DNA of 64,000 nucleotides from Nocardia ignorata NBRC 108230 (GTDB lineage: Bacteria; Actinomycetota; Actinomycetes; Mycobacteriales; Mycobacteriaceae): positions 1-64,000 of the forward strand of contig NZ_BDBI01000002.1 of the NCBI RefSeq assembly GCF_001612905.1, given 5' to 3'. The translations under genes were made by a program, and so were the position numbers. The notes beneath the pieces are model-generated. The model was given only the letters and a program-made list of their open reading frames with translations. It was not told where the DNA came from and made no database searches. Positions within the stretch are counted from its first letter, which is position 1. Each line of letters begins with the position of its first letter. Below are positions 33,209-41,809 of the stretch, piece after piece.

Positions 33209-33991
33209 ATGAGTGACGTGACGGAAGCACCGTTCGTCCGCTACGAAGTGGTCGATGGGTTCGCCACGCTGACCTTCGATTCTCCGCACAACCGGAATGC
33301 TTTGTCCTCGAAGCTGGTTCGTGAGCTGCTCGAGGGGTTCGATCGGGCGGCGGAGGATGCGGCTGTGCGCGGGATCGTGCTCACCCATACGGGAGACACG
33401 TTCTGTGCGGGGGCCGATCTGAAGGAGGCGAGTACCGTCGATCCGGCGGTGGCCGCCGACCAGCGGACCCGGGTGATGATCGACGTGCTGCGTGGGATTC
33501 TCACCTCGCCCAAGCCGGTGATCGCGCAGATCGACGGGAATGTGCGGGCCGGTGGCATGGGCATCATCGGTGCCTGCGATCTCGTCGTCGCGGGACCGGG
33601 CAGTAGTTTCGCGCTCACCGAGGTGCGGATCGGGATGGCGCCGTTCATGATTTCGCTCACGCTGGTTCCGCGCATGGACCAGCGGTCGGCCAGTCGCTAC
33701 TTCCTCACGGGGGAGAAGTTCGACGCGGCGACGGCGCGGGAGATCGGGTTGGTCACCATCGCGGCCGACGACCCGTCGGCCGAGGTGAAACGCCTGTGTG
33801 GGCAGCTGCGCAAGGGGTCGCCGCAGGGGTTGGCGGAGTCGAAGAAGCTCGTCAACGCGACGCTGCTCGCCGACTTCGACGCCCGGGTGGAGGAGCTCGC
33901 GCAGCGCTCGGCGGGGTTCTTCGGCACCCCGGAGGTGATCGAGGGTATGACGGCCTTCTTCCAGAAGCGCCCGCCGAGCTGGGCACAATAA
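33209..33991 (+). CDS. Enoyl-CoA hydratase/isomerase family protein
   Basis: The protein has 260 residues with the crotonase fold. GDTFCAGADLKEA forms the first oxyanion-hole segment and NVRAGGMGIIGACDLVVA the second. One catalytic Glu is present in ALTEVRIGMAP. The second classical Glu position (after APFMISL) is not conserved, which is common in methylglutaconyl-type hydratases. ATG 33209 has AGGAG upstream. It would hydrate the carboxylated enoyl-CoA made by the carboxylase. EchA7-like by gene order. Confidence 0.88.
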   Translation: MSDVTEAPFVRYEVVDGFATLTFDSPHNRNALSSKLVRELLEGFDRAAEDAAVRGIVLTHTGDTFCAGADLKEASTVDPAVAADQRTRVMIDVLRGILTSPKPVIAQIDGNVRAGGMGIIGACDLVVAGPGSSFALTEVRIGMAPFMISLTLVPRMDQRSASRYFLTGEKFDAATAREIGLVTIAADDPSAEVKRLCGQLRKGSPQGLAESKKLVNATLLADFDARVEELAQRSAGFFGTPEVIEGMTAFFQKRPPSWAQ

Positions 33992-33995
33992 GCCC

Positions 33996-34610
33996 ATGGC
34001 GACACCCCACGAACCCAAGCAGGACCGCAGCCGGGTCACCCGGCAGCGGCTGCTCGAGGCGACCATCGACTGCCTGGCCGAGATGGGCTGGGCGGCGGCG
34101 ACGGTGTCGGTGGTCGCCGAGCGGGCGGGAGTGTCACGGGGCGCCGCGCAGCACCACTTCCCGACCAGGGAAGACCTGATCACGGCCGCACTCGAGTACA
34201 TGTTCGAGTTCCGGATGGACCAGGCCAAGACCGAAGCCGAAACGGTGCGCGAGGTCGCGCAGGGCATCGGCCGCACCCGCGCCGTGGTCTCGGCGCTGAT
34301 CGAGTCCTACACGACACCGTTCTTCAAGGCCGCGCTGCAGGTGTGGACGCACGCGGCCGCCGACCCGGCCCTGCGCGAACGCATCGTCCCGCTCGAGGCT
34401 CGCTTCGGCCGCATCGCGCACCGCCGCGCCGTGGAAGCGCTCGGCGTCGACGACTCCGACCCGGTCACCCACCACCTCGTGCAGGCCACCCTCGACCTGG
34501 CCCGCGGTCTCGGCCTCGCCGACGTCCTCACCGACGACTCGGCGCGCCGCAAACAAATCGTCGACCAGTGGGCCGCGACGCTGCACAACGCCCTCAACCT
34601 GGCCCACTGA
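33996..34610 (+). CDS. TetR-family regulator of the acyl-CoA operon
   Basis: The protein has 204 residues. The helix-turn-helix ATVSVVAERAGVSRGAAQHHFPTREDL follows RSRVTRQRLLEATIDCLAEMG. The C-terminal helical domain (about 75-204) probably binds an acyl-CoA. ATG 33996 lies 4 bases after the hydratase stop and 6 bases after a CACAAT -10-like box, so it may also have its own leaderless transcript. Its likely operator is the palindrome at 25475-25490. Confidence 0.88.
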   Translation: MATPHEPKQDRSRVTRQRLLEATIDCLAEMGWAAATVSVVAERAGVSRGAAQHHFPTREDLITAALEYMFEFRMDQAKTEAETVREVAQGIGRTRAVVSALIESYTTPFFKAALQVWTHAAADPALRERIVPLEARFGRIAHRRAVEALGVDDSDPVTHHLVQATLDLARGLGLADVLTDDSARRKQIVDQWAATLHNALNLAH

Positions 34611-34709
34611 ACCCCTGTGGGCCGTCGCCTCGGTGGTCGACCGCTGCTGGGTGGCACCCACGCGGCACCCTCGACTCCGTTAACAGGCTAGCTAGGCGAG
34701 GTAGCGAAG

Positions 34710-35345
34710 CTAGGCGAGACGGCGCACGCGGACAACGCTGTCGGACCGCTCGCCAGCGACACCGTCGGGGCTGGTCGACGGCGTGGTGACGAAATCGGCC
34801 GTTTCCACCTGCCACCCGCCGGGAGCCAGGTCGAGCTGCTCGATCACCTCGTCGATGGTGGGGAAGTGGACGGCGTGCGGCGGATTGTCGGCCGCCCAGG
34901 TCGGCCAGCCCGCGTGCCCGCCGACGATCAGCGAACCGCCGGGTGCCACGGCCTCGGCCGCTCGGCGCAGGATGCGGGCGCGTTCGTCGGGGCGTTCCAC
35001 GGGGGAATGCAGGAACTGCGCGGAGACCAGATCGAAGGTGCCCTCGGGGAAGGTCTCCATCAGGTCGTGGCGCTGCCATTCGATGCTCACGCCCGCATCG
35101 GTCGCGTGCTGGGCACCGCGCTGCATGGCGGTGGCCGACACGTCGACCGCGGTGACCTGCCAGCCGCGGGTGGCCAGCCAGATGGCGTCGCCGCCTTCAC
35201 CGCAGCCGAGGTCGAGGGCCGTGCCGGGCGTCAGGTCGGCGGCTTCGCGGACGAGGGTGGCGTTGGCGTTGCCGGTCCAGATCTGGTCGCGCTCCCGGTA
35301 GAAGTCTTCCCAGAACTGTTCGGCGGTCGGGGTGGTCTCGGTCAT
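34710..35345 (-). CDS. Class I SAM-dependent methyltransferase
   Basis: The protein has 211 residues with a Rossmann-type methyltransferase fold. Motif I is ALDLGCGEGGDAIWLA, then WQVTAVDVSATAM (acidic residue contacting SAM ribose) and GTFDLVSAQFLHSP. The fold resembles thiopurine/tellurite-type (TehB-like) methyltransferases. The acceptor is unknown. ATG 35345 follows AGGAG. It is divergent from a TetR gene, with a palindrome between them, so that regulator probably controls it. The 99 bases downstream (34611-34709) contain only an 11-bp direct repeat AGCTAGGCGAG. Confidence 0.85.
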   Translation of the reverse strand: MTETTPTAEQFWEDFYRERDQIWTGNANATLVREAADLTPGTALDLGCGEGGDAIWLATRGWQVTAVDVSATAMQRGAQHATDAGVSIEWQRHDLMETFPEGTFDLVSAQFLHSPVERPDERARILRRAAEAVAPGGSLIVGGHAGWPTWAADNPPHAVHFPTIDEVIEQLDLAPGGWQVETADFVTTPSTSPDGVAGERSDSVVRVRRLA

Positions 35346-35420
35346 CGAAGCTCCTGATGGTGCGGGTCTGATCGGATGTTCTCGATGGTGCACACCGATG
35401 CCGCCTACTGGCAACCTTCC

Positions 35421-35435
35421 TTGCCGGTACGGCAA
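35421..35435. promoter_or_regulatory. Candidate TetR operator between methyltransferase and tetR
   Basis: TTGCCG-GTA-CGGCAA is a perfect 15-bp dyad. It lies in the intergenic region between the methyltransferase gene and the TetR gene, and related CTGGCAA/TGCCAG half-sites flank it. Confidence 0.5.
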
Positions 35436-35486
35436 AAATTCAGGGGTGGCAGCGTGTCGCGCCGCGTGGCCAGCGATACTGCCAGT

Positions 35487-36212
35487 GTGACGCGCGTGCA
35501 TCGGAAGGCCGACGAGGTCCCAGCCCGGCGTGTGGACGCGCGCACCGAACGCTGGCGGGCCCACCGCGTCCAGGTGCGGATCGAATTCGTCGAAGCGGCC
35601 TTCCGTGCCCTCGACGCGCACGGCCCGGACGTGAGCATGGGCGACATCGCCAAGGAGGCGGGTGCCGCCAAGCCCAAGCTGTACCGGCACTTCGAGGACA
35701 AGACCGATCTCTACAACGCGATCGTCGACCGGGTGCGCGAAATGCTCTGGGAGCGGCTGCTCGGCGGGATCGACCTCACCCACGACTCGGCAGCCGAACT
35801 GGTGCGTCGCGCGGCCGCCGAGTACGTGGCGGTGGTGTCGGAGCACCCGAATGTCTTCCGGTTCATCCTGCACAGTCATTTCAGCCAGCAGGCCCGCGAA
35901 ACCGAACGGGCCCTGGCCGCCGCCCGCCAATCGGCCAGGCGCGCCGCCGAATTCATCGCCGGGTTGCTGCCGGACGAGTCGGTCGACGTGGCGGGCATCG
36001 AATTGGTGAGCTATTCGATTTTCGGGGCGGTCGCCTCGGCGACGGACTGGTGGCTCGGCGCCAACCAGCGCGAGGTGTCGGCGATGCCCGTGGAGCGGTT
36101 CATCGACTATCTGGCCGAGAGCATCTCGGCACTCGCCCAAGCTCACGCCCGGTTCAACGGCGTCCGGATCGAACCGGACGAACCGCTGCGCGACGCATTC
36201 GTGACTGACTGA
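35487..36212 (+). CDS. TetR-family transcriptional regulator
   Basis: The protein has 241 residues from GTG 35487. The helix-turn-helix VSMGDIAKEAGAAKPKLYRHFEDKTDL is near residues 53-80. The C-terminal domain is typical of TetR_C with WWLGANQREVS. Upstream GTG (35454) would add 11 residues and cannot be excluded. It probably represses itself and the divergent methyltransferase through the dyad at 35421-35435. The effector is unknown. It converges on thiD. Confidence 0.82.
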   Translation: MTRVHRKADEVPARRVDARTERWRAHRVQVRIEFVEAAFRALDAHGPDVSMGDIAKEAGAAKPKLYRHFEDKTDLYNAIVDRVREMLWERLLGGIDLTHDSAAELVRRAAAEYVAVVSEHPNVFRFILHSHFSQQARETERALAAARQSARRAAEFIAGLLPDESVDVAGIELVSYSIFGAVASATDWWLGANQREVSAMPVERFIDYLAESISALAQAHARFNGVRIEPDEPLRDAFVTD

Positions 36213-36322
36213 ACTCGCGCCCGGCACGAACTTCGTTGTTCTCGCCGACTACGTCGTTGGAGCCGGTGGGGGTGCGATGACCTCAGTATGGACCCGCCCA
36301 CCGACAAGTTTCGATTGCCACG

Positions 36323-37165
36323 CTAGCGATCTGTGCGGAGTCTCCATAACGGCGACACAGGGCCGTGACCAGCGCCGAGGTCGTAAGAGGCGGCCAGGCA
36401 CCGATAGGTCCATTCCTTGGCGAAGGCCACCGCTTCGGGCACCGAGTACCCGTGGGCGAGCGCGCTCGCGATGGCCGCGGCCAAGGTGTCGCCGCCGCCG
36501 TGATCGTTGCCGGTGCCGATGCGTGGAGCACTGAATTCCTGGAAGGTGTCGCCGTCGAAGAGCAGGTCCGTGCTGGTCTCCGACGTGCGCAGGTGCCCGC
36601 CCTTCACGATGGCCCACTGCGCGCCGAGGCCGTGCAGCGCTTCGGCGGCTTTGCGGGCGGTCGGGTCGTCGACCACTTCGATGCCGGTGATGAGGCGCAC
36701 CTCGTCGAGATTCGGCGTGACGACGGTGGCGAGCGGGATGAGTGTGGTGCGCACGGCGTCGAGCGCAGAGGCGTGCAGCAGCGGGTCGCCGTGCATCGAT
36801 GCCGCGACCGGGTCGACGACCAGCGGCACCGTTCCCTGGCGTCCGATCCCGACCTCCCGGCACACCGCCGCCACCGATTCGATGATGGCGGTGGACGCGA
36901 GCATCCCCGTCTTGGCCGCGCCGATCCCGATATCGCGCACGACCACCCGCACCTGATCGGCCACGATCTGCGGCGGGATCTCGTGGAAACCGCTGACGCC
37001 CACCGTGTTCTGCACCGTCACCGCCGCGACGGCGACACAGGCGTGCACCCCGCACATGGCCATGGTCCGCGAATCGGCCTGGATGCCCGCGCCGCCACCG
37101 GAGTCGGTGCCCGCGATGGTGAGCGCGCGAACAGGAGTTTGGCCATCGGGGGCGAGCGGCAACAT
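36323..37165 (-). CDS. thiD: Hydroxymethylpyrimidine (phosphate) kinase
   Basis: ThiD phosphorylates HMP and HMP-phosphate to the pyrophosphate used by ThiE. The protein has 280 residues with a ribokinase fold. ALTIAGTDSGGGAGIQAD, VTVQNTVGV, AKTGML, VVDPVAASMHGDPLL and the anion-hole DHGGGDTLAAAI are present. ATG 37165 has a G-rich ribosome site 8 bases away; GTG 37171 would add two residues. It is separate from the other thi genes. It is divergent from the Zur-boxed COG0523 gene, so the shared 83 bases may couple it to zinc. Confidence 0.93.
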   Translation of the reverse strand: MLPLAPDGQTPVRALTIAGTDSGGGAGIQADSRTMAMCGVHACVAVAAVTVQNTVGVSGFHEIPPQIVADQVRVVVRDIGIGAAKTGMLASTAIIESVAAVCREVGIGRQGTVPLVVDPVAASMHGDPLLHASALDAVRTTLIPLATVVTPNLDEVRLITGIEVVDDPTARKAAEALHGLGAQWAIVKGGHLRTSETSTDLLFDGDTFQEFSAPRIGTGNDHGGGDTLAAAIASALAHGYSVPEAVAFAKEWTYRCLAASYDLGAGHGPVSPLWRLRTDR

Positions 37166-37226
37166 CTTCACGCCCCAACCCTACGACCGCCTGTCCGATT
37201 TCCTGGACCCAACCGGTTACAGCAAT

Positions 37227-37241
37227 TGAAAACCATTATCA
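37227..37241. promoter_or_regulatory. Candidate Zur box
   Basis: TGAAAACCATTATCA matches the actinobacterial Zur consensus (TGAnAAnnnTTnTCA) and is a partial dyad. It overlaps a TATCAT -10 box (37237-37242) placed 6 bases before GTG 37249. Zinc-loaded Zur should block transcription. Confidence 0.65.
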
Positions 37242-37248
37242 TTAACTC

Positions 37249-38397
37249 GTGACCACCACCGATTCGCCCGCCCGCCTGCCCGTCACCGTCCTGTCCGGCT
37301 TTCTCGGCGCGGGCAAGACCACCCTGCTCAATCACATCCTCGCCAACCGCGAAGGCCGTCGGGTCGCGGTGATCGTCAACGACATGAGCGAGGTGAACAT
37401 CGACGCCGCGCTCGTCGCGGGTCAGGGTCACCTCGATCGCACCGAGGAGAAACTCGTCGAACTCACCAACGGCTGCATCTGCTGCACGCTGCGCGAGGAC
37501 CTGATCGAAGCCGTCGCCCGGCTCGCCCGCGAGGGCCGGTTCGACCAATTGGTGATCGAGTCGACCGGCATCTCCGAGCCGATGCCGGTGGCCGCCACCT
37601 TCGACTGGGAATTCGAGGACGGATTCCGCCTCGGCGATGTGGCCCGACTCGACACCATGGTCACCGTCGTCGACGCCTCGACCTTCCTCGCCGAACTGGT
37701 ACGCGGCCAAGCCCTGGCCGAGCGTGAACTCGAAGCGGGCGAGGGTGATTCGCGGACCATCGCCGACCTGCTCGTGGATCAGGTGGAGTTCGCCGATGTA
37801 CTGCTGGTGAACAAGACCGACCTCGTCAGTGCGAATGCCGCCGCGACGGTCGAGGCCACCGTGCGCAGGCTCAATCCGCGCGCCCACATCCTGCGCACCG
37901 AGAAGGGGGTCGTCGACCTGGGCGAGGTGCTGTCCACGGGTCGCTACAACCCGGTGGTCGCCGCCGAAACAGACGGCTGGGCAGAGGAATTGGCAGGCGG
38001 GCACACACCCGAGACCGAGGAATACGGCATCAGCAGTATCACCTTCATCGCCGACCGCCCCTTCCATCCGCAGCGCCTGGCCGACGCGCTGACCACCCTG
38101 CGCGGCATGCTCCGCAGCAAAGGTTTCTGCTGGATCGCCAGCCGCCCCGAGCTGGCCGCGATCTGGTCGCAGGCCGGACCCAACCTCACCTTCGAACCGG
38201 GCGCATGGTGGTCGGCGCTCGAGGTGCCCGCCGGACAGGAGATCGTGTTCATCGGCGTGCGGCTCGACGCGGCGGCGGTGCGGCGCGAACTGACCGCAGC
38301 CCTGCTCACCGACGCGGAGTTCGCCGCAGGCGCGGCCGTGTGGGCGACCTACGACGACCCGTTCCCCGCCTGGGGCGACCTGCACGAACACCACTGA
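37249..38397 (+). CDS. COG0523/CobW-family zinc metallochaperone GTPase
   Basis: The protein has 382 residues. The G domain has [15 protein letters not shown] (Walker A), the metal-binding CxCC motif in [21 protein letters not shown] and NKTD. The CobW C-terminal domain (about 260-375) ends in a short HEHH tail that may bind metal. Zur-regulated members deliver zinc to client enzymes during zinc shortage. The Zur-like box overlapping the promoter supports that role. The GTG start is probably leaderless. The client protein is unknown. Confidence 0.9.
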   Translation: MTTTDSPARLPVTVLSGFLGAGKTTLLNHILANREGRRVAVIVNDMSEVNIDAALVAGQGHLDRTEEKLVELTNGCICCTLREDLIEAVARLAREGRFDQLVIESTGISEPMPVAATFDWEFEDGFRLGDVARLDTMVTVVDASTFLAELVRGQALAERELEAGEGDSRTIADLLVDQVEFADVLLVNKTDLVSANAAATVEATVRRLNPRAHILRTEKGVVDLGEVLSTGRYNPVVAAETDGWAEELAGGHTPETEEYGISSITFIADRPFHPQRLADALTTLRGMLRSKGFCWIASRPELAAIWSQAGPNLTFEPGAWWSALEVPAGQEIVFIGVRLDAAAVRRELTAALLTDAEFAAGAAVWATYDDPFPAWGDLHEHH

Positions 38398-38430
38398 TCG
38401 TCGACTTCGTTACGCACATGTCGATGCGCT

Positions 38431-38465
38431 GGTGCATGATTCGAATGGGCTTCGGCCCACGCACC
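38431..38465. terminator. Hairpin between convergent genes
   Basis: GGTGC (38431-38435) pairs with GCACC (38461-38465), and an inner TGGGC-TTCG-GCCCA hairpin with a stable UUCG tetraloop sits at 38446-38459. It lies between convergent stops and may terminate both genes. Confidence 0.55.
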
Positions 38466-38497
38466 GATGAGGGGAGCGTGGGCCGGGGCACCGGGAC

Positions 38498-39631
38498 TCA
38501 GGACAGGCCGGCGAAGAACCGCCGGATATCGCCCACCAGTACCTCCGGTGCCTCGTGCGCGGCGTAGTGCCCGGCCGCATCGTTGGCCCCGCCCGCGCCG
38601 GTGCGCACGTCGTAGGAATTCCAGCTGACGATATTGCTGTGGTCGCGTTCGGCGAAGCGCCGGATGGACTGGAAGTCGCCGGCGAACATGGCCAATCCGG
38701 TCGGCACGGTGGTCGGTGTGCTCGGGTGCTCGGCGGCGTGCGCGTCCTCGTAGTAAAACCGCAGCGAGGAGCCCGAGGTGCCGGTGAGCCAGTACAGCGC
38801 CACATTCGCGATCACGAACCGCGCGTCGATCGACTCACCGAACAGCTGCGCGTTCCAGCCGAGCAGTCCGATCGGTGAATCGGCCAGCGCGTAGGCCAGG
38901 GTTTGTGGCTGCTGGCTGTGCAGGGTGTTGAACGCCATCTTGTTCTCGTGGAACCACTGCAGGTGTTGCAGCGCGGCCATATCCGCCTCCGACATGCCCT
39001 CGAACTCGGCCGGGTCGCCGGAGGGGAAGGAGAACAGCTGGGTGACGTGCACGCCGATCACCCGCTCCGGCGCGATCCGCCCGATCTCGGGAGAGACCAT
39101 CGAACCGCCGTCGTTGCCGATGGCGCCGTAACGCTCGTAGCCGAGGCGCGTCATCAGCTCGGCCCACGCGCGGGCGGTGCGGTAGCGATTCCAGCCGGTG
39201 CTGCGGGTGGGGCCGGAGAACCCGAACCCCGGCAGCGACGGGATGACCAGGTGGAACGCCGGATCCTCGAGCGATTCGGGCTCGGTGAGCGGCGTGATCA
39301 CATCCACGTATTCCAGGATCGAGCCCGGCCAGCCGTGGGTGAGGATCACCGGCGTCGCATCGGCGCGCGAGGAACGGATGTGCAGGAAGTGGATGTTCTC
39401 GCCGTCGATCTCGGTGGTGAACTGCGGGTAGGCGTTGAGCTCGGCTTCTACTGCGCGCCAGTCGAATTCCTCGAGCCAGTACTTCGCCAGGGCGCGGACC
39501 CGATCGCCGGGAACGCCGTAGGCATCGCCGACGCCGGGCAGCTCGTCCGGGTAGAGCGCGTTGCGCAGCCGGGCGGCGAGATCGTCGAGCCGGGCCTGGG
39601 GGACATAGATGCGGAAGGGCGTGACGGTCAT
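38498..39631 (-). CDS. Microsomal-type epoxide hydrolase
   Basis: The protein has 377 residues. The EHN domain (about 1-110) is present, with WRAVEAELNAYPQFTTEIDG. The alpha/beta-hydrolase part has the HGWPGS oxyanion motif and the nucleophile Asp174 in IGNDGGSMVS. VIPSLPGFGFSGP is typical of the family. It opens epoxides to diols. ATG 39631 follows an AGGAT ribosome site. It is divergent from a TetR gene over a region filled with two operators, so its substrate or product is probably the inducer. Confidence 0.9.
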   Translation of the reverse strand: MTVTPFRIYVPQARLDDLAARLRNALYPDELPGVGDAYGVPGDRVRALAKYWLEEFDWRAVEAELNAYPQFTTEIDGENIHFLHIRSSRADATPVILTHGWPGSILEYVDVITPLTEPESLEDPAFHLVIPSLPGFGFSGPTRSTGWNRYRTARAWAELMTRLGYERYGAIGNDGGSMVSPEIGRIAPERVIGVHVTQLFSFPSGDPAEFEGMSEADMAALQHLQWFHENKMAFNTLHSQQPQTLAYALADSPIGLLGWNAQLFGESIDARFVIANVALYWLTGTSGSSLRFYYEDAHAAEHPSTPTTVPTGLAMFAGDFQSIRRFAERDHSNIVSWNSYDVRTGAGGANDAAGHYAAHEAPEVLVGDIRRFFAGLS

Positions 39632-39645
39632 GTCGGATCCTCTTC

Positions 39646-39703
39646 TTGAAACGGAATGCTTCGTTCTGTTCCAACTCTAACAGAACGGATCATTCCGTTT
39701 CAA
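39646..39703. promoter_or_regulatory. Double TetR operator between epoxide hydrolase and tetR
   Basis: Two 25-base arms (39646-39670 and 39679-39703) are inverted copies with 22 of 25 matches around an 8-base spacer. Each contains a 16-base near-palindrome: AACGGAATGCTTCGTT (39650-39665) and AACGGATCATTCCGTT (39684-39699). Their centres are 34 bp apart. Confidence 0.82.
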
Positions 39704-39707
39704 GTGG

Positions 39708-39713
39708 TAGGCT
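39708..39713 (+). promoter_or_regulatory. -10 box of leaderless tetR
   Basis: TAGGCT ends 7 bases before ATG 39721, and no ribosome site is present. The -35 region falls inside the second operator, so bound repressor would block it. Confidence 0.5.
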
Positions 39714-39720
39714 GATATTC

Positions 39721-40368
39721 ATGCCGAAGCAGAACGAAACCCCAGCTCAGCCCCGCTTGCCCGGTCGCAAGGCGCAGGCCGCGCGCAATGACGGACTGAT
39801 CCTCGAGGCCGCGCGCACGGTGTTCCTCGACGATCCGACCGCGCCGATCGCCGCGGTCGCCGAACGCGCGGGCGTCGGCATCAGCGCCCTCTACCGCCGC
39901 TATCCGAGCAAGGAGGTGCTGTTACGCACGCTGTGTCACGAGGGGTTACGGCGCTACAACGCGGAAGCCGATGCCGCACTGAAGGATTCCGACGGCTGGC
40001 GCGGATTCGTCGGTTTCCTCGAGCGGGTGGTCGACGCCGACGTGCACTCGCTCACGGTGCGGCTGGCCGGCACCTTCACCCCCGACGACGCGATGCTGCC
40101 CGACGTGCTGCATTCCGGCGAGGTCACCGAGGAACTGGTCCGTCGCGCCCATGCCACCGGTCGGTTGCGTACCGATGTGAGCGCCCTGGACATCGGCCTG
40201 ATCCTCGAGGCATGCGCCGCGATCACCATGCCCGACCAGGCGCGCACCGCCGAACTGCGCCGCCGTGTCCTCGCCCTGCTGATCGACGGCCTGCGTGCCG
40301 AGGGCGACCTGCCCGGTCCACCACCCGCGCCGGGGGAATTCGCTTGGCGTTGGGAGCGCAAAGCCTGA
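39721..40368 (+). CDS. TetR-family regulator beside epoxide hydrolase
   Basis: The protein has 215 residues. The helix-turn-helix APIAAVAERAGVGISALYRRYPSKEVLL is at about residues 36-66. The C-terminal domain includes AGTFTPDDAMLPDVL and a Pro-rich tail. ATG 39721 is fixed by the leaderless-type -10 box. Its own operator pair upstream implies autoregulation plus control of the divergent epoxide hydrolase. The ligand is unknown, but an epoxide or related xenobiotic is plausible. Confidence 0.88.
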   Translation: MPKQNETPAQPRLPGRKAQAARNDGLILEAARTVFLDDPTAPIAAVAERAGVGISALYRRYPSKEVLLRTLCHEGLRRYNAEADAALKDSDGWRGFVGFLERVVDADVHSLTVRLAGTFTPDDAMLPDVLHSGEVTEELVRRAHATGRLRTDVSALDIGLILEACAAITMPDQARTAELRRRVLALLIDGLRAEGDLPGPPPAPGEFAWRWERKA

Positions 40369-40425
40369 GGTGGTGGCACACTGAGCGGCGTTGCGAGTCG
40401 GCAGACCAACCGTGGAGGGTGCGTC

Positions 40426-40836
40426 GTGAACTGGACTCTGGAAGTAGTGGTCGTTCCCGTGTCGGATATCGACCGGGCCAAGGATTTCTACGCGAACAAG
40501 CTCGGATTCAACGTCGACCACGACACGGTGATCTCCGACGAGGTGCGCATCGTCCAGCTCACCCCGCCCGGCTCCGGTTGCTCGATCGTGATCGGCAAGG
40601 GCGCGGTTCCACAGATGCCGCCGGGTTCGTTGAAGGGCTTGCAGTTGGTGGTGCCCGATATCGAGCAGGCGCGCGCCGAACTGGTGGCCCGCGGTGTCGA
40701 GGTCACCGACGTACAGGTGCTCGGGGTGAACCCCTCGCCCACTCCGCATCCACTCGACAATGTCGGCTTCGTGTTCTTCAGCGATCCCGACGGCAACGGG
40801 TGGGGTGTGCAGCAGATTTCCAGCCGCGCGGGGTAA
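40426..40836 (+). CDS. Glyoxalase/VOC-superfamily protein
   Basis: The protein has 136 residues and one VOC fold of two beta-alpha-beta-beta-beta units. The start LEVVVVPVSDIDRAKDFYANKLGF and end FVFFSDPDGNGWGVQQI are typical. Members include lyases, dioxygenases and resistance proteins, so the reaction is not predicted. GTG 40426 has GGAGG nine bases upstream. It lies 57 bases after tetR in the same direction and may be co-transcribed. Confidence 0.85.
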   Translation: MNWTLEVVVVPVSDIDRAKDFYANKLGFNVDHDTVISDEVRIVQLTPPGSGCSIVIGKGAVPQMPPGSLKGLQLVVPDIEQARAELVARGVEVTDVQVLGVNPSPTPHPLDNVGFVFFSDPDGNGWGVQQISSRAG

Positions 40837-40893
40837 TCCTCGAGCTGATCGCAACCCTGTCGTGGCGCGGCAAGGGCGGGGCACCATGCATCC

Positions 40894-41691
40894 ATGTTGT
40901 CTACATCGCGCACCGCACCGGTGGACCGGCCGCTGTATCGCCGACCCGGCCTGCTGCGCGCGGTCTCGCCGCTGGCACTGCTGTTGCTGTGGCAGATCGG
41001 TAGTACCAGCGGCTGGATCCCGGCCAAGAAACTGCCCGCCCCCTCGGCGGTGTTCGAGGCGGGTCTCGAGATCTATCGGTCCGGTCAGCTAGGTGACGCG
41101 TTGCTGGTGTCGGGTCAGCGCGCGCTCTACGGTTTCGCGCTCGGCGCGGTGCTCGCGCTGGCGTGCGGTGTGCTGGCCGGGCTCAGCAGGATCGGTGAGT
41201 ACGCACTCGACCCGCCGTTGCAGATGATCCGCACCATCCCGCTGTTCGGCCTGATCCCGCTGTTCATCATCTGGTTCGGTATCGGCGAGGAACCGAAGGT
41301 CTATCTGATCGCGCTCGGTGTGTTCTTCCCGCTCTACCTCAACACCTACTCCGGTATCCGCCAGCTCGACCCGAAGCTGCTCGAGCTCGGGACCGCCCTT
41401 CGTCTCGGTCTCGGTGAGCGGTTGCGGCTGCTTGTGCTGCCGGGTGCGCTGCCGCAGATCCTGGTCGGTGCGCGTCAAAGTCTCGGCATCGCTTGGCTTT
41501 CGCTCATCGTCGCCGAACAGATCAATGCGAGCGCGGGGCTCGGCTTCGTCGTCAACAACGCCCGTGAGTTCCTGCGCACCGACATCGTGGTGTTCGGGCT
41601 GGTGGTCTACAGCCTGCTCGGCCTGCTCACCGATTCGCTGGTGCGGCTGGCCGAGCGCCGTGCGCTGCGGTGGCGGCCGGGGGTGCGGTGA
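40894..41691 (+). CDS. ABC permease, sulfonate/taurine type
   Basis: The protein has 265 residues with about six transmembrane helices. The binding-protein-dependent permease domain carries the EAA-type loop ELGTALRLGLGERLRLLVLPGALPQILVGARQSLG. The family (SsuC/TauC) imports alkanesulfonates or related oxyanion organics. ATG 40894 begins the operon with the ATPase (41810) and binding protein (42577). No desulfonating monooxygenase is next to it, so the substrate is assigned by family only. Confidence 0.88.
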   Translation: MLSTSRTAPVDRPLYRRPGLLRAVSPLALLLLWQIGSTSGWIPAKKLPAPSAVFEAGLEIYRSGQLGDALLVSGQRALYGFALGAVLALACGVLAGLSRIGEYALDPPLQMIRTIPLFGLIPLFIIWFGIGEEPKVYLIALGVFFPLYLNTYSGIRQLDPKLLELGTALRLGLGERLRLLVLPGALPQILVGARQSLGIAWLSLIVAEQINASAGLGFVVNNAREFLRTDIVVFGLVVYSLLGLLTDSLVRLAERRALRWRPGVR

Positions 41692-41809
41692 TGTGCGCGC
41701 CCGCCGCGCCACGCGGTCCGCAAGCCGCGTCACCGTCCGCGACAGCTGCCTAGAGGTGCCACGTGCGCCGACCGACCATCGTCCGCCGTTCGATTGCGAG
41801 GCCCACTCG

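Noticed and set aside
34683..34714. Direct repeat AGCTAGGCGAG near the methyltransferase stop
   Set aside because: It is only two 11-base copies, one overlapping the end of a gene; too short to mean an attachment site.
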